In this document: piece by piece, positions 8,914 through 17,671 of the stretch | Layout: each line of letters starts with the position of its first letter | Numbering within the stretch: position 1 is the first letter of the stretch | Source of the DNA: JAFALK01 sp042701975 | GTDB lineage: Bacteria > Pseudomonadota > Gammaproteobacteria > Burkholderiales > Burkholderiaceae_C | Assembly (NCBI GenBank): GCA_042701975.1 | Contig: CP170561.1 | Span: 3,534,001-3,598,000 of the forward strand | DNA length: 64,000 nucleotides | Direction of reading: 5' to 3' | Notes under the pieces: generated by a model | Seen by the model: only the letters and a program-made list of their open reading frames with translations | Told to the model about the DNA's origin: nothing | The model's database searches: none | Program-made: the position numbers and the translations under genes

Positions 8914-9016
8914 TCGTGTGGCAACGGTGAGGATTCACCAGCGATCACTTGATCGGCGGGTGCTCCTCCGGGCTTCATGGCGCGATGATCCGGCTATCGC
9001 AGCTGCCCATCGAGCC

Positions 9017-10129
9017 ATGAAGCCCTTTCGCTTTCTTGCCCTTGCCCTTCTTGCACTCCTCCTGAGCTTCCAAGCACTGGCCGGCCAGAAGGAAGACATC
9101 CAGGCCGCTATGCAGGCGCAAGACTGGGCGCGTGCTGACGAGCTGCTGCAGACCTCGCTGGCCGCGCACCCCAGGAACTCGCTGGCCCACTACTGGCGGG
9201 CGCAGGTCCAGGCCAAGCTTGGCCGGATGCAGGTGGCCGCAGACGAGCTGGCCGCGGCCAAGCGCATCGATCCGGAGCTGAAGTTTGCGAGCGATGCGCA
9301 GGTCCTGGCGCGCCTCGAAGCCGCGATCCAGACGCCGAAGGCGCCGAGCGAAGCCAAGCTGGCCGCGACCCAGCCAGCGCCGCAAATCCAGCCTCCCGTC
9401 CAGCCCGCGCCGCAGCCGCCACGGCGAGGCTTCTATGCCGTGCTCGCCATCGGCGCTGTGGCCGTCGCCGCATTGCTGTTCTACGCGCTCGGCGCCGCCA
9501 AGCGCCGTGCACGCAAGGCGGAGATTGAGCAATGCCTCACCACGTTGCAGGAGGCGAGGCAGCGGCTCGAAGACACCCGCCTCTGGAGCGACGGCAACAC
9601 CGCCTTCAGCCCCGAACAGAAGCTGGGCAACTACGACCGCGTGAACAAGCTCAAGGGCGAGATTGCCGCCTTGACGTCCGAGCTCAAGACCCGGGCTTCT
9701 CTGGACACCGTGCTGGCGCTGGTCGCCCGCGCAGAAGACGAGATGGCGGACATCCGCGGCCTCGAAAAACCCAGCGCGATTCGCGCCCGCCAGGCTGAAG
9801 CCGAGGCACAGCGGCAGTTCGATATCGACATGGAGCGGGCGCGCCGCGCACCGATCGCTGCTGCGGCCTCGAATCCAGGCAGCCTCGATCCGGCTTCTGC
9901 GTTCTACCTGGGATCGATGCTTGCCAGCAATGCCTCGCACGCATCCGTGGACGGATCGCACCGCCGCAGCGCCGACGCCGGCTACGATGCCACGCCGCTG
10001 TCCATTCCCGAGTTCGAGAGCAAGCCGTCCTTCGACATCGACATCGGCGGCGCGTCGTCGGGCGACACCAGCTTTGGCGGCAGCTTCGATTCGGGCGGCT
10101 CTTCGGGTGGCGGCGACACGAGCTTCTGA
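9017..10129 (+). CDS. TPR-containing single-pass membrane protein, function unknown
   Basis: The 370-aa product has a signal peptide (about residues 1-23). It continues with a TPR-like helical repeat region (25-95), a Pro/Ala/Gln-rich linker (about 105-140), one transmembrane helix (about 145-165), a charged helical coiled-coil-prone region (170-270), and a C-terminal tail rich in Ser, Gly, Asp and Phe, ending GGDTSF. The sorting suggests a periplasmic TPR head and a cytoplasmic tail, but topology is inferred. The Ser/Gly/Phe tail resembles those of YgcG/TPM-type membrane proteins. The start ATG 9017 was chosen because it begins the signal peptide. I do not recognise a specific function. Confidence 0.75.
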   Translation: MKPFRFLALALLALLLSFQALAGQKEDIQAAMQAQDWARADELLQTSLAAHPRNSLAHYWRAQVQAKLGRMQVAADELAAAKRIDPELKFASDAQVLARLEAAIQTPKAPSEAKLAATQPAPQIQPPVQPAPQPPRRGFYAVLAIGAVAVAALLFYALGAAKRRARKAEIEQCLTTLQEARQRLEDTRLWSDGNTAFSPEQKLGNYDRVNKLKGEIAALTSELKTRASLDTVLALVARAEDEMADIRGLEKPSAIRARQAEAEAQRQFDIDMERARRAPIAAAASNPGSLDPASAFYLGSMLASNASHASVDGSHRRSADAGYDATPLSIPEFESKPSFDIDIGGASSGDTSFGGSFDSGGSSGGGDTSF

Positions 10130-10184
10130 ACGCTGGGGCCAACAAGGGCGGGGCGCAGGAGCGCTCTGGCAAACTCGCTCCCCG

Positions 10185-11105
10185 ATGAATGACGATCACG
10201 ATTTGCTAACGCCAAGGATGGCTGGCGTGCTGGAGCGCATCGCCCGCGCCGCCCGCCCGCCTTTCCACAGCATGACGCCGGTGCAGGCGCGTAAGTTCTA
10301 CCAGCTCGGCGCCGAGATCCTCGACCTGCCGCGCGCGCCGCTGGCGCATGTTGAGGACCTGGAACTCGCCCGCCGGCCTGCGCGGCGTTATGCCTCCAGT
10401 GCCGATGCCGACCAGCCCACGCTGCTGTACTTCCACGGCGGCGGCTTCACCATCGGCTCGCTGGAGACACACGACAGCCTGTGCAGGCAGCTCGCCCTGC
10501 GCGGCCGATGCACAGTGATCGCACTGGACTACCGTCTGGCGCCCGAGCATCCTTTCCCCGCCGCCGTTGACGATTGCTGGGCCGCCCTGCAAGCACTGAA
10601 GGCACAGGGCGTGAAGCGGCTCGCCGTGGGCGGCGACAGCGCCGGCGGCACGCTGGCCGCCGTCTGTGCCCTGCAAGCCCGCGACGCCGATCTCGATCTC
10701 GATCTCGCCCTGCAACTGCTGATCACGCCAGGCACCATCGCCCATGCCGACAGCGAATCGCACCGGCGATTTGCCAACGGCTACCTGCTGGACGCCGAAA
10801 GCATCCGCTGGTTCTTCAATCACTACATCCCGGAAGGCCAGCGCGAAGACTGGCGCTTTGCCCCGCTGCTGGCTGACGACCATGCCGGTCTGGCCCCCGC
10901 GCTCGTGCTCCTGGCCGAGGCGGATCCGCTGGTGGACGAAGGCATCGACTACGCCGACCGGCTGCGTGCTGCCGGCACGGCCGTTGATCTTGAACTCTTC
11001 CGTGGCGTTACCCATGACTTCATCAAGATGGGCCGCGTGATCCCCGAAGCCCAGCAGGCTCTGGACGTCTGCGGCGTTGCACTCCAGAAAGCCTTTGAAC
11101 GATGA
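10185..11105 (+). CDS. alpha/beta hydrolase fold-3 (hormone-sensitive-lipase family) esterase
   Basis: The 306-aa enzyme belongs to the HSL esterase family. The oxyanion-hole motif HGGGF is near residue 86, followed by the DYRLAPEHPFPAA block and the nucleophile elbow GDSAGG near 152. The acidic residue is in AEADPLVDEG and the catalytic His in GVTHDF. A cytoplasmic carboxylesterase is likely, as no signal peptide is seen. ATG 10185 was preferred over upstream in-frame codons because it opens the recognisable domain. Its last 4 bp (ATGA) overlap the next gene, suggesting coupling to the thioesterase fusion. Confidence 0.9.
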   Translation: MNDDHDLLTPRMAGVLERIARAARPPFHSMTPVQARKFYQLGAEILDLPRAPLAHVEDLELARRPARRYASSADADQPTLLYFHGGGFTIGSLETHDSLCRQLALRGRCTVIALDYRLAPEHPFPAAVDDCWAALQALKAQGVKRLAVGGDSAGGTLAAVCALQARDADLDLDLALQLLITPGTIAHADSESHRRFANGYLLDAESIRWFFNHYIPEGQREDWRFAPLLADDHAGLAPALVLLAEADPLVDEGIDYADRLRAAGTAVDLELFRGVTHDFIKMGRVIPEAQQALDVCGVALQKAFER

Positions 11106-11956
11106 TGAAAAGACAGGACTACCGCTTCTTTGACCGCCTGCGAGTGCGCTTCTCCGAAGTGGACTCTCAGGGTGTGGTCTTCAACGGCCACTACCTCAAC
11201 TACTTCGACCAGGCCGTCAGCGGTTATTGGCGAGCGCTGGCGCTGCCATATGCCGAATCCGTGCCGCAGTTCGGCGGCGAGTTCTTCATGCGCAAGTCCA
11301 CCGTCGAGTACTTCTCCCCGGCTCGTGGCGAAGAGATGCTTGACCTGGCCGTCCGGGCCGGCAAGCTCGGCACCAGCTCCATGACGCTGCACTGCGCACT
11401 GTTCCGCGGCGAGGAACTGCTCGCCACAGGCGAACTCGTCTACGTGCTGGCCGAGGACGGCCAGGCGGTAGCGCTGCCCGATCCGCTGCGCGAAGTCATC
11501 GCGGCATTCGAGGCCGGCGAATCCGTCGTGCAGGTCGAAGTTGGCGGCTGGACCGATCTCGGTGAGGCCGCCAGCGCCATCCGCACCGAGGTCTTCGTCC
11601 AGGAGCAGAAGATCCCCGTCGAGATGGAATGGGACGAGGCCGACGCCTCCTGCCTGCACGCCGTGGCGCGCAACCGCTTCGGCGCGGCGCTGGCCACCGG
11701 CCGCCTGCTCGAACATGTGCCCGGCGTCGCCAAGATCGGGCGCATGGCCGTGCTGCGCAGCATGCGCGGCAGCGGCGTGGGGCGCGAAGTGCTCGAAGCC
11801 TTGATGAAGAAGGCCCGCGAATCAGGCTATCGGGAGGTGCTGCTGCACGCCCAGCTCAGTGCCGTGGGTTTCTATCTGCGGCTGGGATTCATGCAGCGCG
11901 GTGCGGTCTTTGAAGAGGCCGGCATCGGGCATGTGGAGATGGTCAGGGCGTTGTGA
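11102..11956 (+). CDS. bifunctional YbgC-like acyl-CoA thioesterase / GNAT acetyltransferase fusion
   Basis: The 284-aa protein joins two domains. Residues about 1-140 form a hotdog-fold thioesterase with the YbgC/4HBT motif VDSQGVVFNGHYLNYFD. Residues about 145-284 form an ElaA-like GNAT domain beginning IRTEVFVQEQKIPVEMEWD, with acetyl-CoA loop RSMRGSGVG. Either half alone is near normal length for its family, so this is a fusion and not a frameshift product. It overlaps the upstream esterase by ATGA, hinting at shared acyl-ester or acyl-CoA metabolism. It ends tail to tail with the DUF4936 gene, overlapping 14 bp. Confidence 0.9.
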   Translation: MMKRQDYRFFDRLRVRFSEVDSQGVVFNGHYLNYFDQAVSGYWRALALPYAESVPQFGGEFFMRKSTVEYFSPARGEEMLDLAVRAGKLGTSSMTLHCALFRGEELLATGELVYVLAEDGQAVALPDPLREVIAAFEAGESVVQVEVGGWTDLGEAASAIRTEVFVQEQKIPVEMEWDEADASCLHAVARNRFGAALATGRLLEHVPGVAKIGRMAVLRSMRGSGVGREVLEALMKKARESGYREVLLHAQLSAVGFYLRLGFMQRGAVFEEAGIGHVEMVRAL

Positions 11957-12173
11957 AGCGCTCGACGTGCCGCTGGCCGACGACAAGGTGGGCGACGGCA
12001 CGGGCCGCTGCGGCTTCGCTGGCCTCGCTGGCGTGAATCTCCATCCAGGTTTGCGGATCAGCCGACGCGTCAGCCCGGTGCAGCAGCCGTACGTCCGGGA
12101 ACGACAGCAGGGCTTCGCGCAGGGCCGACGCATCGCTGCGAGCGACCTTGTAGTAGACGTAGAGCTCGATCAC
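11943..12173 (-). CDS. DUF4936 family protein
   Basis: The 76-aa protein starts at GTG 12171-12173, overlapping the ygfZ stop in GTGA. It begins with the aromatic IELYVYYKVARSDA segment and contains QTWMEIHA, the pattern of the small DUF4936 family found beside ygfZ in betaproteobacteria. The predicted fold resembles a dimeric ferredoxin-like barrel, but no function is known. It is shorter than the roughly 90-100 aa I associate with the family. Confidence 0.75.
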   Translation of the reverse strand: MIELYVYYKVARSDASALREALLSFPDVRLLHRADASADPQTWMEIHASEASEAAAARAVAHLVVGQRHVERFTTP

Positions 12174-13048
12174 TGCGGCTCGGTCAGCTCGTAGGGCAGG
12201 GCGCGCGGCGTGAGCAGCGGGCCTTGCGCGGAGCCGAGGTGCAGGCTGCCTGAGGCCAGCGCGGCAATCTTGGTTTCGGCCAGCAGCAGGCTGCGGCCGT
12301 CTTCCTGGGCCACGTTGGCGATCAGGCCGGCGGGCTGGCCGGGATCCTCGCTGTGGAAGATCTCCTGGCCCACTTCGGCCGCAGTGCCATCCAGCTCGAA
12401 CAGGTAGGTGCGGCGCTTGAGCGTGCCGCGGTACTGGCTGCGGGCCACAACTTCTTGGCCCGGGTAGCAGCCTTTTTGGAAGTTCACGCCGCCCAGCAGC
12501 TCCAGGTTGAGCATCTGCGGCACAAACTGTTCGGTCGTCGCGGCCTGCACATGCGGCAGGCCGGCTTCGAGCAGGCGCCAATTCCAGTCGCCCAAGGGCA
12601 GGGCGGCCACATCGGCGGCGGCAGGCTGCGTGCTGAGCCAAAGGCCCGGTGCCATCAGGATGCGCACGGCATCCCCATCGCGCTGCAGGCTCCAGCGCGA
12701 GCTGCCGTCCGGATCGCTAACGACACCCCACAGCGGATACTGCGCCGATGCGTCCGAGAGCTTGCACTTGGCCCGCAGCACGAACATTGACAGGCGCTTG
12801 AGGATGGCCGGCAGCACGTCCAGCGGCAGGGCCAGCAGCACGGTGCTGGCATCGGCTTTCCAGCCGACCATCGTGGCCAGCAGCCGGCCCTTGGCGGAGC
12901 AGAAGCCGGCGAAACGCGCCTGGTCCAGCCCCAGCAGGGCGAAATCCTGGGTCAGCTGGCTGTGCAGGAACTTGGCGGCTTCCTCGCCCTCGGCGCGGAT
13001 CACACCCCAATCGGTCAGGCGCGCGGCGCCGTGCGTTTTGTTCGTCAT
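12170..13048 (-). CDS. ygfZ: folate-binding protein YgfZ (Fe-S cluster repair/assembly factor)
   Basis: The 292-aa protein is related to the GcvT aminomethyltransferase and supports maintenance of certain Fe-S enzymes in a folate-dependent way. The signature loop KGCYPGQEVVARSQYRG is intact, including the essential Cys. The N-terminal block LHSQLTQD and the CSAKGRLLATM segment also match. ATG 13048 is divergent from mltG with 24 bp between starts. The gene is followed by DUF4936 in a GTGA overlap. Confidence 0.94.
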   Translation of the reverse strand: MTNKTHGAARLTDWGVIRAEGEEAAKFLHSQLTQDFALLGLDQARFAGFCSAKGRLLATMVGWKADASTVLLALPLDVLPAILKRLSMFVLRAKCKLSDASAQYPLWGVVSDPDGSSRWSLQRDGDAVRILMAPGLWLSTQPAAADVAALPLGDWNWRLLEAGLPHVQAATTEQFVPQMLNLELLGGVNFQKGCYPGQEVVARSQYRGTLKRRTYLFELDGTAAEVGQEIFHSEDPGQPAGLIANVAQEDGRSLLLAETKIAALASGSLHLGSAQGPLLTPRALPYELTEPQ

Positions 13049-13072
13049 GGCGCAATTATCATCAGCGCCCCC

Positions 13073-14059
13073 ATGAAGCGCTTTTTCCTTCTCATTGTCC
13101 TGATAGCGGCCGGGGCCGTCGGCCTGACCGCCTGGTGGCTCAACGCTCCTCTGAAGCTGGCCCAGAGCACGGTCGAGGTCTCCATCGAACCGGGCACTTC
13201 GCCCCGCGCGGTGGCCGAGATCTGGGTCGCCGCCGGCGTGCAGGAGCCGAGCCTGTGGCTGTACGAGTGGTTCCGCTGGTCGGGGCGCGCGCGCCAGATC
13301 CGCGCCGGCAGCTACGAGATCCAGGCGGGCACGACACCGCTGGAGCTGCTGGACAAGATGGTCCGCGGTGACCAGACCATGGAACAGCTGCGGCTGATCG
13401 AAGGCTGGAACATCCGCCAGGTGCGCGCCGCCCTGGCTGCCGCGCCCGCGCTGCGCAACACCACGGCGCGGATGAGTGATGCGGAGCTGATGGCTGCCGT
13501 GGGCGCGCCCGGCGTGTCGCCCGAGGGCCGCTTCTTCCCGGACACCTATGCGTACAGCCGTGGCGTCAGCGATGTGACGGTGCTCAAGCGCGCCTACCGC
13601 CAGATGCGTGAGCATCTGGCCACCGCCTGGGAGGGCCGTGCACAGGGCTTGCCACTGAAATCGGCGGACGAGGCGCTGATCCTGGCCTCGATCGTCGAGA
13701 AGGAGACCGGCACGGCGGGCGATCGCGGTCTCGTGGCGGCGGTCTTCAACAACCGCCTGCGCATCGGCATGCCGCTGCAGACCGACCCGACCGTGATCTA
13801 CGGCCTGGGCGAGACCTTCGACGGCAACTTGCACAAGCGCGACCTGCAGGCCGACACGGCCTACAACACCTACACCCGCGGCGGTCTGCCGCCCACGCCG
13901 ATCGCCATGCCGGGCGCGGCCTCGCTGCAGGCGGCCCTGCATCCGGCGGCCAGCAAGGCGCTGTACTTCGTCTCTCGCGGCGACGGCAGCAGTGAATTCA
14001 GCGAAGACCTCGCCGCGCATAATCGCGCCGTCAACAAATACATCCGCAAACTGCAGTGA
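13073..14059 (+). CDS. mltG: endolytic murein transglycosylase MltG
   Basis: The 328-aa inner-membrane enzyme cleaves nascent glycan strands and sets their length. A single N-terminal transmembrane anchor spans residues about 4-24. The YceG domain contains the catalytic ILASIVEKETG segment (Glu near residue 206), the FNNRLRIGMPLQTDPTVIYG block and the YNTYTRGGLPPTPI motif. Its stop codon overlaps the GTG start of tmk, forming the common mltG-tmk-holB arrangement. Confidence 0.95.
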   Translation: MKRFFLLIVLIAAGAVGLTAWWLNAPLKLAQSTVEVSIEPGTSPRAVAEIWVAAGVQEPSLWLYEWFRWSGRARQIRAGSYEIQAGTTPLELLDKMVRGDQTMEQLRLIEGWNIRQVRAALAAAPALRNTTARMSDAELMAAVGAPGVSPEGRFFPDTYAYSRGVSDVTVLKRAYRQMREHLATAWEGRAQGLPLKSADEALILASIVEKETGTAGDRGLVAAVFNNRLRIGMPLQTDPTVIYGLGETFDGNLHKRDLQADTAYNTYTRGGLPPTPIAMPGAASLQAALHPAASKALYFVSRGDGSSEFSEDLAAHNRAVNKYIRKLQ

Positions 14060-14670
14060 GCACCCCGGGAAGATTCATCACCTTTGAAGGCATCGACGGC
14101 GCCGGCAAGTCCACCCACATCGCCGCGCTGACCGCGCGATTGAAGGCGCAGGGCGAGGTGGTCTCCACTCGAGAGCCGGGCGGCACCGAACTGGCCGAGA
14201 CGATCCGTGGCCTGTTCCTGCATAACGCCATGGATGATCTGACCGAGACCCTGCTGGTGTTCGCCGGCCGGCGCGATCACATCCGTACCGTCATTGAGCC
14301 TGCGCTGCAGGCAGGCAAGACCGTGCTGTGCGACCGGTTCGCCGATGCCAGCTTCGCCTACCAGGGCGGCGGCCGCGGCATGAGCCTCGAAGTGCTCAAC
14401 ACGCTGGAGCGCTGGGTGCTGGAGGGCCGACAGCCCGACCTGACCTTCTGGTTCGACTTGCCTGCCGCCACGGCCGCGCAGCGCCGCGCCGCCGCGCGCG
14501 AGGCAGACCGCTTCGAGCAGCAGGACCTGGACTTCTTCGAGCGCGTGCGTGCCGGCTATGCGGCCCGTGCCGCAGCCGCGCCGCAGCGCTTTGCGCGCAT
14601 CGACGCGAGCCTCAGCGTGCCCGAGGTGGCGGCGCAGATCGAGGCCGTGATGGTCGCGCGCGGGTGGTGA
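14056..14670 (+). CDS. tmk: thymidylate kinase
   Basis: The 204-aa kinase phosphorylates dTMP to dTDP. The P-loop FEGIDGAGKST is at residues about 8-18. The EPGGTELAE and DRFADASFAYQGGGRG substrate-binding motifs follow. The start is GTG 14056, overlapping the mltG stop by 4 bp. The stop overlaps a potential GTG start of holB, so translation of the three genes is probably linked. Confidence 0.96.
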   Translation: MSTPGRFITFEGIDGAGKSTHIAALTARLKAQGEVVSTREPGGTELAETIRGLFLHNAMDDLTETLLVFAGRRDHIRTVIEPALQAGKTVLCDRFADASFAYQGGGRGMSLEVLNTLERWVLEGRQPDLTFWFDLPAATAAQRRAAAREADRFEQQDLDFFERVRAGYAARAAAAPQRFARIDASLSVPEVAAQIEAVMVARGW

Positions 14671-14675
14671 GCGCC

Positions 14676-15680
14676 ATGCTGCCTTGGCTGCAATCCCCGC
14701 TGCTGGCCGCGCTGGCTTCCGTGCGCTCGCACGCCGTCTTGCTGCAAGGCCCGGCCGGTGTTGGCCAGTACGAGATGGCGCAAGGCCTGGCCCAGGCCTG
14801 GCTGTGCGAGGCGCCGCAAGCTGACCGCCGAGCCTGCGAGAAATGCCCGAGCTGCCACCTCTTCAAGGCCCGGACGCATCCTGATTTCCAGGTCATCGTG
14901 CCCGAGATCCTGCGTGAAAGCCTGGGTCTCGCCGACGAAGCCGAATCGGCCAAGGAGAGCAAGACCAAGCCCAGCCGCGAGATCAAGGTCGATGCCGTGC
15001 GCGCCATGCTGGGTTTTGCGCAGGCCTCCAGCGCGCGCGGTCGGGCCAAGGTCGTGATCGTCCATCCGGCCGAGGCGCTCAACACCGTGGCGGCCAATGC
15101 GCTGCTCAAGACGCTGGAAGAGCCTGCCGGCCAGCTGCGTTTCGTGCTGACGAGCAGCGCGCCCGAGGCCTTGCTGCCCACGATCCGCAGCCGTTGCCAG
15201 CCGTTCTCGATGGGCTTGCCGGAGCGTGAGCTGTCCCAGCAATGGCTGGTGGAGCAGGGCCTGCCCGCGCCCGATGCCACCACGCTGCTTGCCGCAGCCG
15301 GCGGCCGGCCTCAAGAGGCGCGCGACTGGTTCGAAGGCGGCCTCAAGGCCAGCTTGTGGAAGGCGCTGCCGCAGCAGCTGGAAAAGGGCCAGACGCTGGT
15401 GCTGGGCGAATTGCCGGTGCCACGCGCGATCGATGCGCTGCAACGCCTGTGCCACGATCTTCTGCGCGTCTCTCATGGCGCGCCACCGAGCTTCTTCCCG
15501 GCCGACACCCTGGCCCGTCCGAAGGTCGCCGCGCCGCTGCTGGCTTGGGAGCAAGTGCTGCGCCGGGCCGCCCGCCATGCCGAGCATCCGGTCAACGGGG
15601 CGCTGCTGATGGAATCCTTGGTCGTGCAGGGACAACAAGCGCTCCATGCTGCCCTGCGAGATGGGGTCGGCGGACGCTAG
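14676..15680 (+). CDS. holB: DNA polymerase III subunit delta'
   Basis: The 334-aa clamp-loader subunit has an AAA+ fold with a degenerate P-loop (GPAGVGQYEMAQ in place of GxxGxGKT), as expected for the non-hydrolysing delta'. A zinc-binding group is seen in CEAPQADRRACEKCPSC, and the SRC-type arginine motif is kept (IRSRCQPF, near residue 172). ATG 14676 is used; a GTG at 14667, overlapping the tmk stop, is possible and would add three residues. Confidence 0.93.
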   Translation: MLPWLQSPLLAALASVRSHAVLLQGPAGVGQYEMAQGLAQAWLCEAPQADRRACEKCPSCHLFKARTHPDFQVIVPEILRESLGLADEAESAKESKTKPSREIKVDAVRAMLGFAQASSARGRAKVVIVHPAEALNTVAANALLKTLEEPAGQLRFVLTSSAPEALLPTIRSRCQPFSMGLPERELSQQWLVEQGLPAPDATTLLAAAGGRPQEARDWFEGGLKASLWKALPQQLEKGQTLVLGELPVPRAIDALQRLCHDLLRVSHGAPPSFFPADTLARPKVAAPLLAWEQVLRRAARHAEHPVNGALLMESLVVQGQQALHAALRDGVGGR

Positions 15681-15691
15681 ACTCAGACCCC

Positions 15692-16099
15692 ATGGCTGAC
15701 CCCAAATCCCTCAATGCCCTGCCCACGGCCAGCGTCTCCGGCGCCAGTGCCGCGGCCGGTGCGCGCCCCAGCGTCATGCAGCTGGTGTTCAAGGAGAAGG
15801 GCGCGCTCTACGCGGCCTACATCCCGGGCTTCGGCGACGGCGGCCTGTTCGTGCCGACCAACCGCGACTACAAGCTGGGCGACGACGTGTACCTGCTGCT
15901 CTCGCTGCCCGAAGACAACCAGCGCTATCCGGTCGCCGGCAAAGTCGCCTGGATCACGCCGCCGAATGCGCCGGGTGGACGCACACAGGGCGTCGGCGTG
16001 CGCTTCCCCAACGATGAAAAGACGCGGCTGATCAAGCTGCGCATCGAGGAAATCCTGGGCACGCAGATCTCGTCGAGCAAGCCGACCCAGACCTTCTAG
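15692..16099 (+). CDS. PilZ domain protein (type IV pilus assembly PilZ-like)
   Basis: The 135-aa protein carries a PilZ fold over residues about 28-120: GGLFVPTNRDYKLGDDVYLLLSL-like strands, then AGKVAWITP and GVGVRFP. The canonical c-di-GMP-binding RxxxR motif is not evident at the N-terminal side, which matches the PilZ protein of the type IV pilus system. The holB-pilZ-tatD order is common in betaproteobacteria and supports that reading. Confidence 0.88.
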   Translation: MADPKSLNALPTASVSGASAAAGARPSVMQLVFKEKGALYAAYIPGFGDGGLFVPTNRDYKLGDDVYLLLSLPEDNQRYPVAGKVAWITPPNAPGGRTQGVGVRFPNDEKTRLIKLRIEEILGTQISSSKPTQTF

Positions 16100-16124
16100 T
16101 TCTCTTGCTGCAGTTCCTTTCCCG

Positions 16125-16910
16125 ATGTTCATCGATTCCCACTGCCACCTCAGCTTTCCCGAGCTGAAGGCTGAGCTGCCGCGCATCCTGGATGAGATGC
16201 GTGCCGCCCGCGTCGAGCAGGCCGTCTGCATCTGCACCACCATGGAAGAGGCCGATGAAGTGCTGGGCCTGGCCGAGGCGCACGCGCAGCTGTTTGCGTC
16301 GGTCGGCGTGCACCCCGACACCGAAGGCCTGCGCGAGCCGACGCTCGAAGAGCTGGTCGAGCGCGCCAAGCATTCCAAGATCGTCGCCATCGGCGAGACC
16401 GGCCTGGACTACTACCGGCTGAACGGCCGCAGCATCGAGGACATGGAGTGGCAGCGCGAGCGCTTCCGCACCCACATCCGTGCTGCGCGCGCCGCCCAAA
16501 AGCCGCTGGTGATCCACACCCGTTCCAGCGCTGCGGACACGCTGCGCGTGCTGAACGAGGAGGGTGGTGAGCAGGCTGGCGGCGTCTTCCACTGCTTCAC
16601 CGAAGGCGCCGACGTGGCGCTGGCCGCGGTGGACAAGGGCTATCACATCTCCTTCAGCGGCATCCTCACGTTCAAGAACGCAGCCGATCTGCGGGAAGTG
16701 GCGGCGCTGGTGCCGCTGGACCGTCTGCTGATCGAGACCGACAGCCCGTATCTCGCGCCCGTGCCTTTTCGCGGCAAGACCAACTCGCCGGCCTATGTGC
16801 CGCATGTGGCCGCGGTGCTGGCCGAGGTCAAGGGCGTGAGCGTCGAGGAGCTGGCGGCGACCACGAGTGCCAACACGCGCCGCTTGTTCGGCATGCCGGT
16901 GGCGGCATGA
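16125..16910 (+). CDS. TatD family metal-dependent hydrolase
   Basis: The 261-aa TIM-barrel hydrolase belongs to the TatD/YcfH DNase family. Metal ligands are visible in DSHCHLSFPE, the E of IGETGLDYY, VIHTRS, FHCFTEG and IETDSPYLAP. Position after holB and pilZ is typical of the YcfH type. No signal peptide is present, so it is cytoplasmic. The stop overlaps the start of the ankyrin gene (ATGA at 16907). Confidence 0.94.
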   Translation: MFIDSHCHLSFPELKAELPRILDEMRAARVEQAVCICTTMEEADEVLGLAEAHAQLFASVGVHPDTEGLREPTLEELVERAKHSKIVAIGETGLDYYRLNGRSIEDMEWQRERFRTHIRAARAAQKPLVIHTRSSAADTLRVLNEEGGEQAGGVFHCFTEGADVALAAVDKGYHISFSGILTFKNAADLREVAALVPLDRLLIETDSPYLAPVPFRGKTNSPAYVPHVAAVLAEVKGVSVEELAATTSANTRRLFGMPVAA

Positions 16911-17551
16911 AGCGGCTCGCGGCTCTGCTGCTGAGCTGCGCGTTGATCGCGCAGCCTGCGCAAGCCGACAAGGTGACCGATGCGATCGCCGAGCAGCTCA
17001 CCACGGCAGCCTATCGCGACGATGCCGAAACGATGCGCGATCTGCTGGCCGGCGGCGTCGACCCCAATCTGCGCGACCCCAAGGGCAGCACGGCGTTGAC
17101 GTTGGCCATTCACTACGGCAACAGCCGCGTGGTCCAGGTGCTGCTGGCCTCCAGCAAGATCGACGTGGACATGCCCAACGGCGCCAACGAGACGGCGATC
17201 ATGCTGGCCGCCTTGCACGCCGATCTGCCCCTGGTGAAGCGGCTCTACAAGCTGCGCGCACAGATCAACCGGCCGGGCTGGACGCCGCTGCACTATGCAG
17301 CCAGCGGCACCGACGAAGGCGTGAGCGACTGGCTGCTGCAGCAGGGCGCCGACATCAACGCCCGCGCACCCAACGGCAGCACGCCGCTGATGATGGCCGC
17401 CAAGTACGGCCCCTACGACCTGGCCCCGAAGCTGCTCGCCGCCGGCGCCGATCCGAAGCTGCGCAACGAGCAGGGTCTTACGGCTGCGGACTTCGCGCAG
17501 GCCGCAGGTCGTGACGAATTGCAGAAGTTGTTGCACTCGGCCGAACGCTGA
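16907..17551 (+). CDS. exported ankyrin-repeat protein
   Basis: The 214-aa product begins with a signal peptide ending in AQPAQA (about residue 19). At least four ankyrin repeats follow, recognisable by DPNLRDPKGSTALTLAIHYG, WTPLHYAASG, INARAPNGSTPLMMAAKYG and PKLRNEQGLTAADFAQAAG. It probably binds another periplasmic protein. Translation is likely coupled to tatD by the ATGA overlap, although no functional link is known. Confidence 0.88.
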   Translation: MKRLAALLLSCALIAQPAQADKVTDAIAEQLTTAAYRDDAETMRDLLAGGVDPNLRDPKGSTALTLAIHYGNSRVVQVLLASSKIDVDMPNGANETAIMLAALHADLPLVKRLYKLRAQINRPGWTPLHYAASGTDEGVSDWLLQQGADINARAPNGSTPLMMAAKYGPYDLAPKLLAAGADPKLRNEQGLTAADFAQAAGRDELQKLLHSAER

Positions 17552-17671
17552 GGCCGCAGCGAGTGTGTAGGAATTGGCCCTACACGGCTTTTGGAACGTA
17601 ACCCCCTGTTGCCAAAGCGTTTCGGCCTCTAGAGTCCGCTGCATGTGATCGCCCCTTTGGAGGAGAAGACC

